In this document: one piece after another, positions 33,857 through 42,632 of the stretch
Position numbering within the stretch: the first letter of the stretch is position 1
How the letters are laid out: each line of letters starts with the position of its first letter
Assembly: GCA_937888955.1 (NCBI GenBank)
Contig: CALAQW010000074.1
Span: 1 to 51,824 of the forward strand
Length of the DNA: 51,824 nucleotides
Source of the DNA: an uncultured Alphaproteobacteria bacterium
GTDB taxonomy: Bacteria; Pseudomonadota; Alphaproteobacteria; UBA11222
Reading direction: 5' to 3'
Notes under the pieces: generated by a model
What the model was told of the DNA's origin: nothing
The model's database searches: none
The model's input: the letters and a program-made list of their open reading frames with translations, nothing else
Translations under genes and position numbers: made by a program

Positions 33857-34153
33857 ATGGCAAGAATTGCAACCGACAGCCCGCAGATTATCACCGCAAA
33901 CCGGCTTGATGACGGCATAGTCGTTTATTTCGCGACCGATAAGGACGCGGTGCAGTGGGTCGAGAAGATCGCCGATGCAAGCGTTCTGATCGGGGAAGCG
34001 CTGACTGCGGCGCTCAGCCGTGCCGAACAGGCGGTTGAGGCGAATGAGGTGGTCGAGGTCTATCCCATTCCTGTCGATGAGGCCAAGCACCCGCAATCCC
34101 AGCGTGAAGCGGTGCGCGCTGCCGGCCCGACGATCGCCTATGGGGTTCAGTAA
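33857..34153 (+). CDS. DUF2849 protein
   Basis: A 98-residue protein of the DUF2849 family: IITANRLDDGIVVYFATDKDAVQWVEKIADASVL, and VVEVYPIPVDEA near the C-terminus. It usually sits between cysG and cysI in alphaproteobacteria; here it is third, after DUF934. It starts 2 nt after the DUF934 stop. Function is unknown but tied by context to assimilatory sulfate reduction. Neither cysG nor cysH is present nearby. Confidence 0.85.
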   Translation: MARIATDSPQIITANRLDDGIVVYFATDKDAVQWVEKIADASVLIGEALTAALSRAEQAVEANEVVEVYPIPVDEAKHPQSQREAVRAAGPTIAYGVQ

Positions 34154-34226
34154 CGTTTGCGGGGACCAGTACGGGCCGGGGCCAGTAAGATGGGGCTCTC
34201 CGCCCGCCTGAGCTGTGGTTTTTCGG

Positions 34227-35051
34227 TCAGCTTTTAAGCTTATAGCCGCGTGCAAACATCCGCCAGCAGGCAAGCCAGAGCATGCCGATCAGCGCCGCGG
34301 TGACAAGCACGCCGGTGACCGGCGGCGCGTCCGCATGGCCGGTAAAACCGTAGCGCAATCCATCGATCAGATAGAAAAACGGGTTGAAGGCGGCAAATTG
34401 CTGTATCCAGCCGGGCAATTGCGCGACCGAATAAAAAGTGCCCGACAGATAGGAGAGCGGCAGGATCACGAAATTTGTGATCGTTGCCATATGGTCGATC
34501 TTGTCGGCCCAGATGCCGGTCATGATCCCGATCAGCGACAGGATCAACGACCCGGCCAGCGTGAAATAGAGCACCGCCCAGGGGGCAGCGACAGACAGCC
34601 CGGCCAGCGGCCACAGGCAAAGCGCGGCAAGGGCGGCGCAGGCAATGCCGCGTGTCGCGCTGCCCATGGTCAGGCCAAAGGTAATCTCCCCCGCCGACAG
34701 GGGCGGCATCAGCAGATCGACGATATTGCCCTGTACCTTGGAAAACATGATCGATGAGGAGCCATGCGCGAAGGCGTTCTGGATCACCGTCATCATGATC
34801 AGCCCCGGCGCCAGGAATGTGACGAAGGGAATGCCGTTCGGCGTCGGGCGGCCCGCACCCAGCGCGACACTGAATATGGTGAGAAACAGCAGCGTGACGA
34901 TCACCGGACCGAGCAGGGTTTGCGGATAGCTGCGCAGGAAACGCGATAATTCACGCCGGTAGAGCGTCCACAGTCCCAACCCGTTCAGCCGCCCGAAATG
35001 ACGGACGCCGAAATCCGGAAAGCCGGTCTGCACGTCGCGTCTGCCCCTCAC
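34227..35051 (-). CDS. ABC-2 type transporter permease (paralog B)
   Basis: A 274-residue permease with about six TMs. It has GLGLWTLYRRELSRFLRSYPQTLLGPVIVTLLFLTIF, APGLIMMTVIQNAFAHGSSSIMFSKVQGNIVDLLMPPLS and ending NPFFYLIDGLRYGFTG, all typical of ABC2_membrane proteins. The start is GTG 35051, overlapping the TGA of paralog A (35050-35048) as GTGA; frames opening further upstream lie within paralog A. ABC-2 permeases export lipids, polysaccharides or drugs. No ATPase gene is in this unit. Confidence 0.86.
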   Translation of the reverse strand: MRGRRDVQTGFPDFGVRHFGRLNGLGLWTLYRRELSRFLRSYPQTLLGPVIVTLLFLTIFSVALGAGRPTPNGIPFVTFLAPGLIMMTVIQNAFAHGSSSIMFSKVQGNIVDLLMPPLSAGEITFGLTMGSATRGIACAALAALCLWPLAGLSVAAPWAVLYFTLAGSLILSLIGIMTGIWADKIDHMATITNFVILPLSYLSGTFYSVAQLPGWIQQFAAFNPFFYLIDGLRYGFTGHADAPPVTGVLVTAALIGMLWLACWRMFARGYKLKS

Positions 35052-35869
35052 GCTTTCAGCCGCCAGCCACGATCGAGCAGTTTGTGGCAACACCACCACA
35101 GGATCGCGGCAAGCCCGGCAGTGACCGCGACGCCAACAGCGACAGAACCGTCGGCGACGCCGGTAAAGCCATAACGGATCCCGTCGATCAGATAGAAGAA
35201 GGGGTTGAAGTGGCTGATCTGCTGGAACAGGTCGGGCAGGCGCGAGATGGAATAGAAGCTGCCCGACAGAAATGAGAGCGGCATGATGATGAAGTTGGTC
35301 ACCGATGCCATATGGTCGAACTTGTCCGCCCAGATGCCCGCCAATGTACCGATGATCGACAGGATCAGCGACCCCATCACCGCGAAATAAACGATGGCCC
35401 AGATATGCGCGAAAGCGAAATCGACGAAGGCCAGCATGGCAAGCGCGGTCGCCGCGCCGACAACAATGCCCCGGCTGACACCGCCCAGGATGAAGGCGGT
35501 GGTGACTTCCGCGCTCGATAGCGGCGGCATCAGCAGATCGACGATATTACCCTGGATCTTCGCGCTCAGCATCGAGGAGGAGGTATTCGCGAACGCATTC
35601 TGGATGATCGCCATCATGATGAGGCCCGGTGCCAGAAACGCGATAAAGCTGATGCCATGGATATCGGGCCGGTCGCGGCCCACCGCGATGCTGAAAATCG
35701 CAAGATAAAGCAGGGTTGTCACGATCGGTGCGCCGATCGTCTGCAGATAAAGATTGAGGAACCGCTGCACTTCCTTGACATAAAGCGTCCACATGCCAAG
35801 CCAGTTGACGCCCTGCAGATGGGTTGCGCCAAATTTATGTGTGGAATCAGAGGTGGTGTGTGCTGGCAT
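35048..35869 (-). CDS. ABC-2 type transporter permease (paralog A)
   Basis: A 273-residue permease from ATG 35869 (MPAHTTSDSTHKFG). It is clearly paralogous to the downstream gene: VNWLGMWTLYVKEVQRFLNLYLQTIGAPIVTTLLYLAIF, AKIQGNIVDLLMPPLSSAEV, NPFFYLIDGIRYGFTG. The two would form a heterodimeric channel. The start is set by homology; the frame is open to 36154, but that segment is intergenic-like. A direct repeat (tttggaattttt, twice) lies just before the start on the coding strand. Confidence 0.85.
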   Translation of the reverse strand: MPAHTTSDSTHKFGATHLQGVNWLGMWTLYVKEVQRFLNLYLQTIGAPIVTTLLYLAIFSIAVGRDRPDIHGISFIAFLAPGLIMMAIIQNAFANTSSSMLSAKIQGNIVDLLMPPLSSAEVTTAFILGGVSRGIVVGAATALAMLAFVDFAFAHIWAIVYFAVMGSLILSIIGTLAGIWADKFDHMASVTNFIIMPLSFLSGSFYSISRLPDLFQQISHFNPFFYLIDGIRYGFTGVADGSVAVGVAVTAGLAAILWWCCHKLLDRGWRLKA

Positions 35870-36294
35870 AGAAAAATTCCAAATGGCGAAAAATTCCAAA
35901 CGGCAAGGCATCCAAAATATCGCAAGGGGCAGACGGCAAACTCCGGGCGGCAAAATTCGGGCAGGTGGATTGTATCCAGCCTGAACTAACCTATATAACC
36001 GCCGTTGCATGGGATTACAGCAAACAAATGCCCGATTCCAGTGGCCAGGCTGTCGGCAATCAATGGCGGTTGCTGGTGTTTCTGCCGGGCATAATGCCTG
36101 CGGCGCCATAGGTGGCGGGCAGTTATCCACAATAAATTCGTAGCAGAATGCCAATTCGGCATTGGTAAGATATTGTAGTTTTGCGTCAGCATGCTACGAT
36201 ATCTGGTAGTTTCTGGGGTGAGTTGGGTTATGCCCTAATTGTGTCTCATTCTTGGTGTTTGCACTGCTGACAGGGTGCAGAAAAAGAGGAATTC
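35870..36294. other. Divergent intergenic region between ABC-2 permease and gcrA
   Basis: A 425-bp non-coding region. It contains the direct repeat next to the permease start, a GATTC (GANTC methylation-type) site at 36034-36038, a DnaA box at 36123-36131, and an inverted repeat aatgcc-aattc-ggcatt at 36147-36163. No ORF with recognisable sequence was found. Confidence 0.6.
36123..36131 (+). promoter_or_regulatory. Perfect DnaA box upstream of gcrA
   Basis: TTATCCACA, the high-affinity DnaA consensus, 163 bp before the gcrA start. In Caulobacter, DnaA promotes gcrA transcription, so the location is meaningful, although one 9-mer could occur by chance. Confidence 0.55.
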
Positions 36295-36822
36295 ATGGCC
36301 TGGACCGAAGAACGCATCGAAAAGCTGACAAAATTGTGGACAGAGGGGCTGACCGCAAGCCAGATCGCGCAGGAGCTTGGCGATGTCACACGGAATGCGG
36401 TGATTGGCAAGGCGCATCGCCTGGGGTTGTCGGGGCGGCCGTCACCGGTGCGCGCGGCGCGGACGAAAAAGCCCGCGGCGTCCCGTCCGGCAAAGCCAAA
36501 GCCGCTTGCCGCGCGCAGTAATGCATCAGCACCTGCCAACAAGCCGAAACCGGCACCTGCGGTACAACCGCCTGCGCAGCCGGTCAGGCAACAGCCTGCG
36601 ATGCCGCAGCTTGATTTGTCGGAAATCGAGGCGGGGCCGGGTGTCACGCTGCTGAAAGTTACCGACAAGATGTGCAAATGGCCGATCGGCCATCCCGGTG
36701 AGCCCGGCTTCCGCCTGTGCGGCCGTCCATCGGCTGAGGGCGGGCCATATTGTCAGGCCCATGCGGAGCTTGCCTATCAGGTGGTGCCCTCCAAACGCGA
36801 TCGGCGCGCGGGCGCGGCCTAG
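36295..36822 (+). CDS. gcrA: GcrA family cell cycle regulator
   Basis: A 175-residue alphaproteobacterial transcription factor that works with sigma70 at GANTC-methylated promoters. The N-terminal DNA-binding domain is MAWTEERIEKLTKLWTEGLTASQIAQELGDVTRNAVIGKAHRLGLSGR. A Pro/Ala/Lys-rich linker (residues 45-105) leads to the C-terminal sigma-interaction domain KVTDKMCKWPIGHPGEPGFRLCGRPSAEGGPYCQAHAELAYQ, with conserved Cys residues. The RBS AGAGGAA precedes ATG 36295. It is transcribed alone and is the strongest phylogenetic marker of the window. Confidence 0.96.
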   Translation: MAWTEERIEKLTKLWTEGLTASQIAQELGDVTRNAVIGKAHRLGLSGRPSPVRAARTKKPAASRPAKPKPLAARSNASAPANKPKPAPAVQPPAQPVRQQPAMPQLDLSEIEAGPGVTLLKVTDKMCKWPIGHPGEPGFRLCGRPSAEGGPYCQAHAELAYQVVPSKRDRRAGAA

Positions 36823-36897
36823 CCATCACCGGCGTGGTGTTGCTGCTTGTTCGGGCCGCCGCCGCGCCCCTTTGCACCGCCGCGCCTGTACCATTGT

Positions 36898-38268
36898 TCA
36901 GCGAGCAGCCCGCACATGGCGGCCAGTCAGCCAGATATAGCGCAGACATAGCAGGCTGACCGATATTGCGCTGGCGATCAATATCGCCTCGATCAACCCG
37001 AGCGGGCCGTGCCCCGCGCGTTGCGTCAGCCACCAGCCGCACGGAATCATGACAATTGCGTAAGAGCAGAGATGGGTGAGGGTGGGGACCCAGCTATCGT
37101 TCCAGCCGCGCAGGGCTGTCGCCATTATCCCTTGTCCACCATCCAGAATGATAACCCAGGCTGTCAGCGCAATCAGCGGTATGACCGTCGCGAGCAGTTC
37201 TGCCTCTGTCGTGTAAAAGGCGGCAAACATCGCTGGATTGACGGCCATGGCAATCACGATAGTTGCTTGAACCGCCGCGCATAGGGCAAGGCCCGTCCAG
37301 CCGATCTGGCGTGCAGTGCGATAATCTTCCGCGCCGCGGGCATTGCCGATGCTGACGGTGGTCGCTGACGCAAAGCCCAGCGCAATCATGAAATTCATGC
37401 CGATCAGGTTCAGCGCAATCGTATAGGCGGCGATCGCCAACGTCCCGAGCAGCCCGGCAAGCAGCGTCATGGCGCTGAATGCGCTTGCTTCGATGGCGGC
37501 GCTCAGCCCGTGGGCCAAGCCAAGCTTGCGTTGTTCCGCCCAGCCGCGCCAGCTTGCCCGCCAGCCATTGGGGTCTGGTATCCGGACGCCAAAAAGCCGC
37601 CAGTCACGCATATGCCAGATATATCCAAGGATCAGGCACAGCGCCACAAACCGCACAAGAATGGTGGCGATGACAGAGCCCATTGCACCAAGCTCGGGCA
37701 TGCCCAGCTTGCCAAAAATGAGCACCCAATTCGCCCCGATATTGACGATATTGGCAAACAGCATGATCACCATTGGCGGGATCGGGCGCTTTATGCCTTC
37801 AAGAAAATTGGCGCTGACGATATAGCACAGCAAGATTGGCATACTGGCACCCAGCATAAGTGTCAGCGATGCGCCGCTTTTGGCAAGTGCGGGCGTCTGG
37901 CGTGTCACCAACAAAAGCGGTTCGGTCAGCAGGCAGAGCGCGAAACCCGCAAACCCGATCAATACGGCATAGGGCAGGGAGCGGCGCCAGACCTGGCCGC
38001 ATTCGGCATAGTTCTGCGCGCCATGGGCCTTGGCCGTGAAAATCAGGGTACCGATCAGCAAACCCGACGCACTGACAAGCAAGACAAAGAAAAAAGCATT
38101 GGCAAGCGCGAGCTCGGCAAGCGCGGTCGCGCCGTAATGGCCAACCATGATGGTATCGACAAGCACCATGCACATGATGCTGGCGCGCGCGATCACGACC
38201 GGCGCTGCCAGCCGGACAAGCTCTACCGCCTGCTTTCGTACCGGCATCGCAGCCGCTATTTCACCCAC
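36898..38268 (-). CDS. MATE family efflux transporter
   Basis: A 456-residue multidrug/toxin extrusion carrier with 12 predicted TMs in two MatE halves. The N-terminal signature is LVRLAAPVVIARASIMCMVLVDTIMVGHYGATALAELALAN. The second half starts near LGLAHGLSAAIEASAFSAMTLLAGLLGTLAIAAYTIALNLIGMNFMIALGFASATTVSIGNARGA. These exporters use Na+ or H+ gradients. It starts at ATG 38268, with a later Met at 38244 also possible. It is transcribed towards gcrA (convergent). Confidence 0.93.
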   Translation of the reverse strand: MGEIAAAMPVRKQAVELVRLAAPVVIARASIMCMVLVDTIMVGHYGATALAELALANAFFFVLLVSASGLLIGTLIFTAKAHGAQNYAECGQVWRRSLPYAVLIGFAGFALCLLTEPLLLVTRQTPALAKSGASLTLMLGASMPILLCYIVSANFLEGIKRPIPPMVIMLFANIVNIGANWVLIFGKLGMPELGAMGSVIATILVRFVALCLILGYIWHMRDWRLFGVRIPDPNGWRASWRGWAEQRKLGLAHGLSAAIEASAFSAMTLLAGLLGTLAIAAYTIALNLIGMNFMIALGFASATTVSIGNARGAEDYRTARQIGWTGLALCAAVQATIVIAMAVNPAMFAAFYTTEAELLATVIPLIALTAWVIILDGGQGIMATALRGWNDSWVPTLTHLCSYAIVMIPCGWWLTQRAGHGPLGLIEAILIASAISVSLLCLRYIWLTGRHVRAAR

Positions 38269-38314
38269 ATCGTCTATCCCTGTTGAAAGGGTGGCGAGGG
38301 GCGTTTTTCGCCGC

Positions 38315-39787
38315 TCAACCGCTATGCTGCATGAAATAGTCGAGCCCCAGGCAAAATGCCATAGCCAGTGCGGCTGCTGCCGGAACTGTGATCAGCCAGG
38401 CAGATACGATGGTGATGAGATGTTGCCGTCGCACGAGTTTTCGCTTCTTGGCCTTGCGTTGCTTCTTCTTGGAAAGCGTTGTCGGGCTGTCGTTTGAATG
38501 CAGGTTATTGTTCGTGCGATTGCTGCGGAATTCACGTAGGAAACCGACGCCGAAAATCGCGCCGACCGCAATATGGGTGGAGCTGACCGGCAGCCCCAGG
38601 GCGGATGCGGCAATGACGGTAATCGCCGCCGATAATGCCACGCAAAAGGCGCGGGCCCGGTCGAGCTTGGTGATTTCCGCCCCGACTGTGCGGATCAGCT
38701 TCGGTCCAAACAGCGCAAGCCCCAGGGAGATGCCGATCGCGCCTACGCCCATCACCCAGAACGGCACCTCGGCTTTCGCGGCAATGCCGCCGGTCGTGAC
38801 GGCCGTGACAATGGCGGCAAGCGGGCCAACCGCATTCGCCACATCGTTCGCGCCATGGGCAAAAGACAGCAGACAGGCAGCAAAAATCAGTGGATAGGTA
38901 AACAGTTCCGCGACCGAAGCGCGCCTGTTTTCAAGCCCGAATGCAGCCCGCGCGATCACGGGCCGCAGGATGAAATAGGAAACCGCAAAGGCGACAAGCG
39001 CGCAAATCACGATAAGTTCCGCCTCGGGCTCCCACAGGCGCTTGAGCCCTTTCACCATCATATAGACGGTGAAGGCCGTCACCATGATGGCGACCAGCAC
39101 AGGCACCCATTTCTTCGCCGCCGCGATCTTGTCTTCCTGATAAATGATGCGCGATTTGATGAAGGCCAGGAACAGGGCCGCGATGAGCCCGCCCAGAACC
39201 GGCGAGATCACCCAGCTTGCGGCGATCTTGCCCATTGTCATCCAGTTCACGACATTGACATCGACAGATGCGATCCCCGCACCCAGCACCCCCCCGACGA
39301 TGGAATGCGTTGTCGACACCGGTGCACCGATATAGGTCGCCATATGCAGCCATATCCCCGCGGCAAGCAGGGCTGAAATCATCGCGCGGATAAAATGTTC
39401 GGTGCTGGGCATCGCCATCGGGTCGATGATGCCCTTGGAAATCGTCGACACCACATCGCCGCCGGCCAATATCGCGCCCGCCGCCTCGAAAATCGCGGCG
39501 ATGATCAGCGCGCCTGTCAGGGTCAGCGCTTTTGAACCGACAGCCGGGCCGACATTGTTCGCCACATCATTCGCCCCGATATTCAGGGCCATATAGCCAC
39601 CGATCACCGCGGCGATGATCAGAAAGTTGCCGTGAATACCGTCAGCCTGCAGGCTGGTGACAAGCCATACAGCGGCCAGAAACAGTGCGGCAAGTCCGAC
39701 AGGGCCGAACCGCATCGCTGTCTCGCGTGTTGCCGATTGGGCGCGGCCAATCCGCTTGAGATCTTTATCGAGTCCCGTTTTTGCCAT
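38315..39787 (-). CDS. Inorganic phosphate transporter, PiT family
   Basis: A 490-residue phosphate carrier. It has the two inverted PHO-4 repeats: LNIGANDVANNVGPAVGSKALTLTGALIIAAIFEAAGA, and SFAHGANDVANAVGPLAAI later. APVSTTHSIVGGVLGAG and LPVSSTHIAVGAIFGVG mark the ends of the repeats. A basic loop near 430 (KKKQRKAKKRKLVRR) is cytosolic. PiT proteins take up metal-phosphate with protons at modest affinity. No phoU-like gene is adjacent. Confidence 0.93.
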   Translation of the reverse strand: MAKTGLDKDLKRIGRAQSATRETAMRFGPVGLAALFLAAVWLVTSLQADGIHGNFLIIAAVIGGYMALNIGANDVANNVGPAVGSKALTLTGALIIAAIFEAAGAILAGGDVVSTISKGIIDPMAMPSTEHFIRAMISALLAAGIWLHMATYIGAPVSTTHSIVGGVLGAGIASVDVNVVNWMTMGKIAASWVISPVLGGLIAALFLAFIKSRIIYQEDKIAAAKKWVPVLVAIMVTAFTVYMMVKGLKRLWEPEAELIVICALVAFAVSYFILRPVIARAAFGLENRRASVAELFTYPLIFAACLLSFAHGANDVANAVGPLAAIVTAVTTGGIAAKAEVPFWVMGVGAIGISLGLALFGPKLIRTVGAEITKLDRARAFCVALSAAITVIAASALGLPVSSTHIAVGAIFGVGFLREFRSNRTNNNLHSNDSPTTLSKKKQRKAKKRKLVRRQHLITIVSAWLITVPAAAALAMAFCLGLDYFMQHSG

Positions 39788-39831
39788 GGTGTTCCTGTTC
39801 GATTGCGCGGTGCAGATAAGGATGGGCAGCT

Positions 39832-41022
39832 CTATCGGCTGCCAAAAACACCCTTTTGTTCAAGTTTGTGTTCGTCATCTTCGGAAATGCCCGCCTCGCG
39901 CAGGATTTCCGACCGATGCTGCCCTAGCTGTGGTGCGCCGTGACGGTATTCCGGACTGGTCCCGCTGAACCGCGCGGGGGTGCGCGCCTGTCGCAGGGGG
40001 CCGGCTGCCGGGTGTTCTGATTGCATGATGATATCGGTGGCGAGAATCTGCGGATGCGTAATCATGTCATTGCGCGTCAGAACCGGTGCGCAAGGAACCC
40101 CTTCGGCTTCAAGCCTTGCCATCCAGTCATCGGTTGTGCGTTCGATCAGCACGGACTGGGTCAGCGACAGCCGCTCATCGATATTGAGATCGCGCAATTC
40201 GGTCGTCGCAAAACGCGGGTCGTCCAGCCATTCGGGGCGCTGCAAGGCGCGGGTCAGCCCGGCCCATTGCGTATTGGTCATGACCGCGACGCTCATATAA
40301 CCGTCTCTGGTTTCGTAGATCAGGTCGATAAAGCTTGCCGCGCGTTGCTGACTGACCTTCTTGCCGATATAGGTCTGCGCCCCCATATCGGACGACCAGA
40401 GAAACGCGACCACCGCCTCCAGCATCGACAGGCGCACATGCTGCCCCTCACCGGTCTTGGCGCGCGCCAGCAGGGCGGCGGTCACCGCCTGCGCCGCGGT
40501 AATCGCGGTCAGCTTGTCGGGCAGGATCGTGCGGATCAGCCTTGGGCGTTGCGTATCCGCGCCGCCCTGAACAGAGGCAAGCCCGGACAGTGCCTGGATG
40601 ATCGGGTCATAAACCGGCTTGTGGGAAAACGGGCCCTTTTCGCCAAAACCGCTGATCGAGACATAGATGATGTCAGGCGCAACCGCGCGAATTGCCGCTT
40701 CGCCAATCCCCATCCGGTCGACAACGCCGGGGCGGAAATTCTGCATGATGACGTCCGATTTTGCGGCCAGCTTTTTGACAAGCGCCACGCCGTCGGCCGT
40801 TTTCAGATCGATCGCGATGGAACGCTTGTTGCGGTTATTGTTGAGGAATGCGGCGGAAAGCCCGCCGTTCTTATTGCCTGCACCACGCGTGAAATCGCCG
40901 GTTTCGGGGGGTTCCACCTTGATCACATCGGCCCCTTGATCGGCCAGGATCATGCTGCAATAAGGGCCCGAGATGACCGCGCTCAGATCCAATATGCGAT
41001 AGCCGGCAAGTGGTCCCGCCAT
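39832..41022 (-). CDS. CaiB/BaiF (class III) CoA-transferase
   Basis: A 396-residue family III CoA-transferase. It begins MAGPLAGYRILDLSAVISGPYCSMILADQGADVIKVEPPETGDFTR. The catalytic Asp falls at residue 169 (LPDKLTA), the same number as in formyl-CoA transferase. GEGQHVRLSMLEAVVAFLW follows. The family moves CoA between carboxylic acids or racemises 2-methylacyl-CoA. Its closeness to the alicyclic-acid gene block makes it a candidate activating enzyme, which that block lacks. It is oriented away from the block. Confidence 0.88.
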   Translation of the reverse strand: MAGPLAGYRILDLSAVISGPYCSMILADQGADVIKVEPPETGDFTRGAGNKNGGLSAAFLNNNRNKRSIAIDLKTADGVALVKKLAAKSDVIMQNFRPGVVDRMGIGEAAIRAVAPDIIYVSISGFGEKGPFSHKPVYDPIIQALSGLASVQGGADTQRPRLIRTILPDKLTAITAAQAVTAALLARAKTGEGQHVRLSMLEAVVAFLWSSDMGAQTYIGKKVSQQRAASFIDLIYETRDGYMSVAVMTNTQWAGLTRALQRPEWLDDPRFATTELRDLNIDERLSLTQSVLIERTTDDWMARLEAEGVPCAPVLTRNDMITHPQILATDIIMQSEHPAAGPLRQARTPARFSGTSPEYRHGAPQLGQHRSEILREAGISEDDEHKLEQKGVFGSR

Positions 41023-41285
41023 GGGAAAGCTCCCTCATCCGTTATGCTCTCGTTTTGGGTTCCAGAGCAGTGATTCAGACCCTGGAGGACAATCTGTGCG
41101 ATGACTGCGCGTCAAAGGCAAGTCGCTTTATGACATTTTCATGACAGCCGGGGATTCACAAAGCCGTCAGCGGTTTTACAAAAATTTTTTGTTGAATAAC
41201 TTGACACTTTGCTAACGCTTCTGTTCGGTTGTCGGCAAAGAGAGTGTGCCGGAACTGACCGCGCACGATAATAAGAGGCAGCCGC

Positions 41286-42578
41286 ATGTTTTATGGTTGG
41301 CGGGTATTAGCCGCGCTGTGCATCATCTATTTTTTATCCGTAGGCGTTGTATTCTGGTCTTTTGCCGTCGTGTTGCCGGCCATGATCCTGGATCTTGGCT
41401 GGACCCGTGGTGCCGCAAGCGTGGGACACGCCATTTTGTCGGTTGCCTTTGGCGGCGGTGCGGCCTTTTCTGCGGTCGTTGTTGCCAAAGTCGGTGCGCG
41501 CAATACGATAGCCATTGGCGGGGTTGCCAGCGCGCTGGGCTCTCTGGCGATTTATGCCGGCGATAGTTTGCTGTTGTTTTACGCCGGCATCGGGATCATC
41601 GGCCTTGGCATTGCGCTGCAATCGATGGTGCCGGGCACACAGATTTTGACCAACTGGTTTGTGCGCCGCCGCGCCATTTCGATGGGCTTGTTCCTGTCGA
41701 TGGGTGGGCTTGGTGCGTTCGTTGCCGCGCCGGCGGTCGCCTATCTGATTGAGATGAGCGGCGATTGGCGGATCGCATGGCTGATCACTTTTGGCTGTGC
41801 GCTCGGGGGCGGTCTCGTATCGCTGCTATTTGTGCGCAATCATCCCGCCGATATTGGCAGTTTTGCCGATGGCATTGACCCCGAAGCCCATAGCGAGGCC
41901 GATCAGGCCGCAATGGCGGCGCGTACCGGACGTGTCTATCGCACCGGTGCGGAATGGCGCGCCGCCGAAGCCTATCGGACATTTGCGCTCTGGTGCATCA
42001 TCGCGGCTGCGGGGCTTGCCGGTATCGGGCTTGCCGTCAATGCCAGCCAATCGGTTATTCATCTGCTTGATCAGGGGCTTGATCCTGTCATTGCGGGGTC
42101 GGCGGTGGGGATCGTGGGGCTGTTCAGCACCGTTGGCCGTCTGCTCGCGGGGGCAACAGGGGACCGTTATGATCCGCGCTATCTGTTGGCGGGTGGTCTT
42201 GCAATCGAACTGGTCGGCGTCGTCATGCTCAACTATACCGAGACGCCGTCGATGGTTTACGCCTATGCGACCATGTTCGGGGTCGGCAACGGGGCGACCA
42301 TTGTGGCGCTGCCCGCGCTGGTCGCGAATTATTTCGGGGCGCTGCACTTTGCGAAGATCATCGGTATCGTGCATCTGATCCTGACCCCCTTTGCGGCGAT
42401 GGGGGCGGTGATTGCAGGGTTCCTGTTCGACCTGACGCAGAGCTATCAGGGCGTATTCCTGGGTTATGCGATCATGGCGGTTGTGCCGGTATTGCTTGTT
42501 TTGCTGATGCGTCCGCCGCGCCATGCCAGCGAGACCGCCCCCGCGGCAGCGCTTGCCGAAACCGCACCGGGTGATTGA
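41286..42578 (+). CDS. MFS transporter (OFA/monocarboxylate-like)
   Basis: A 430-residue carrier with 12 TMs. MFYGWRVLAALCIIYFLSVGVVFWSFAVVLPAMILDLGWTRG is typical of the OFA/MCT group that moves carboxylates. GPGTQILTNWF-type sequence is seen as VPGTQILTNWFVRRRAISMGLFLSMGGLGAFVAAP. ATG 41286 follows AAGAGGCAGC. It lies 55 nt before an SBF-family carrier on the same strand. Uptake of an organic acid is a reasonable inference. Confidence 0.87.
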   Translation: MFYGWRVLAALCIIYFLSVGVVFWSFAVVLPAMILDLGWTRGAASVGHAILSVAFGGGAAFSAVVVAKVGARNTIAIGGVASALGSLAIYAGDSLLLFYAGIGIIGLGIALQSMVPGTQILTNWFVRRRAISMGLFLSMGGLGAFVAAPAVAYLIEMSGDWRIAWLITFGCALGGGLVSLLFVRNHPADIGSFADGIDPEAHSEADQAAMAARTGRVYRTGAEWRAAEAYRTFALWCIIAAAGLAGIGLAVNASQSVIHLLDQGLDPVIAGSAVGIVGLFSTVGRLLAGATGDRYDPRYLLAGGLAIELVGVVMLNYTETPSMVYAYATMFGVGNGATIVALPALVANYFGALHFAKIIGIVHLILTPFAAMGAVIAGFLFDLTQSYQGVFLGYAIMAVVPVLLVLLMRPPRHASETAPAAALAETAPGD

Positions 42579-42632
42579 GGTGGCTGGCAGAACTGATCGG
42601 ACATTTGCCGACCCGCAATCAGGCGCCCGATC

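Noticed and set aside
35870-36154. N-terminal extension of the ABC-2 permease paralog A
   Set aside because: The extra residues have no similarity to ABC-2 permeases, and paralog B has no equivalent.
41201-41230. Sigma70 or sigma54 promoter before the OFA-like MFS gene
   Set aside because: A TTGACA is present at 41201-41206, but no acceptable -10 at 16-18 bp and no correct -12/-24 spacing.
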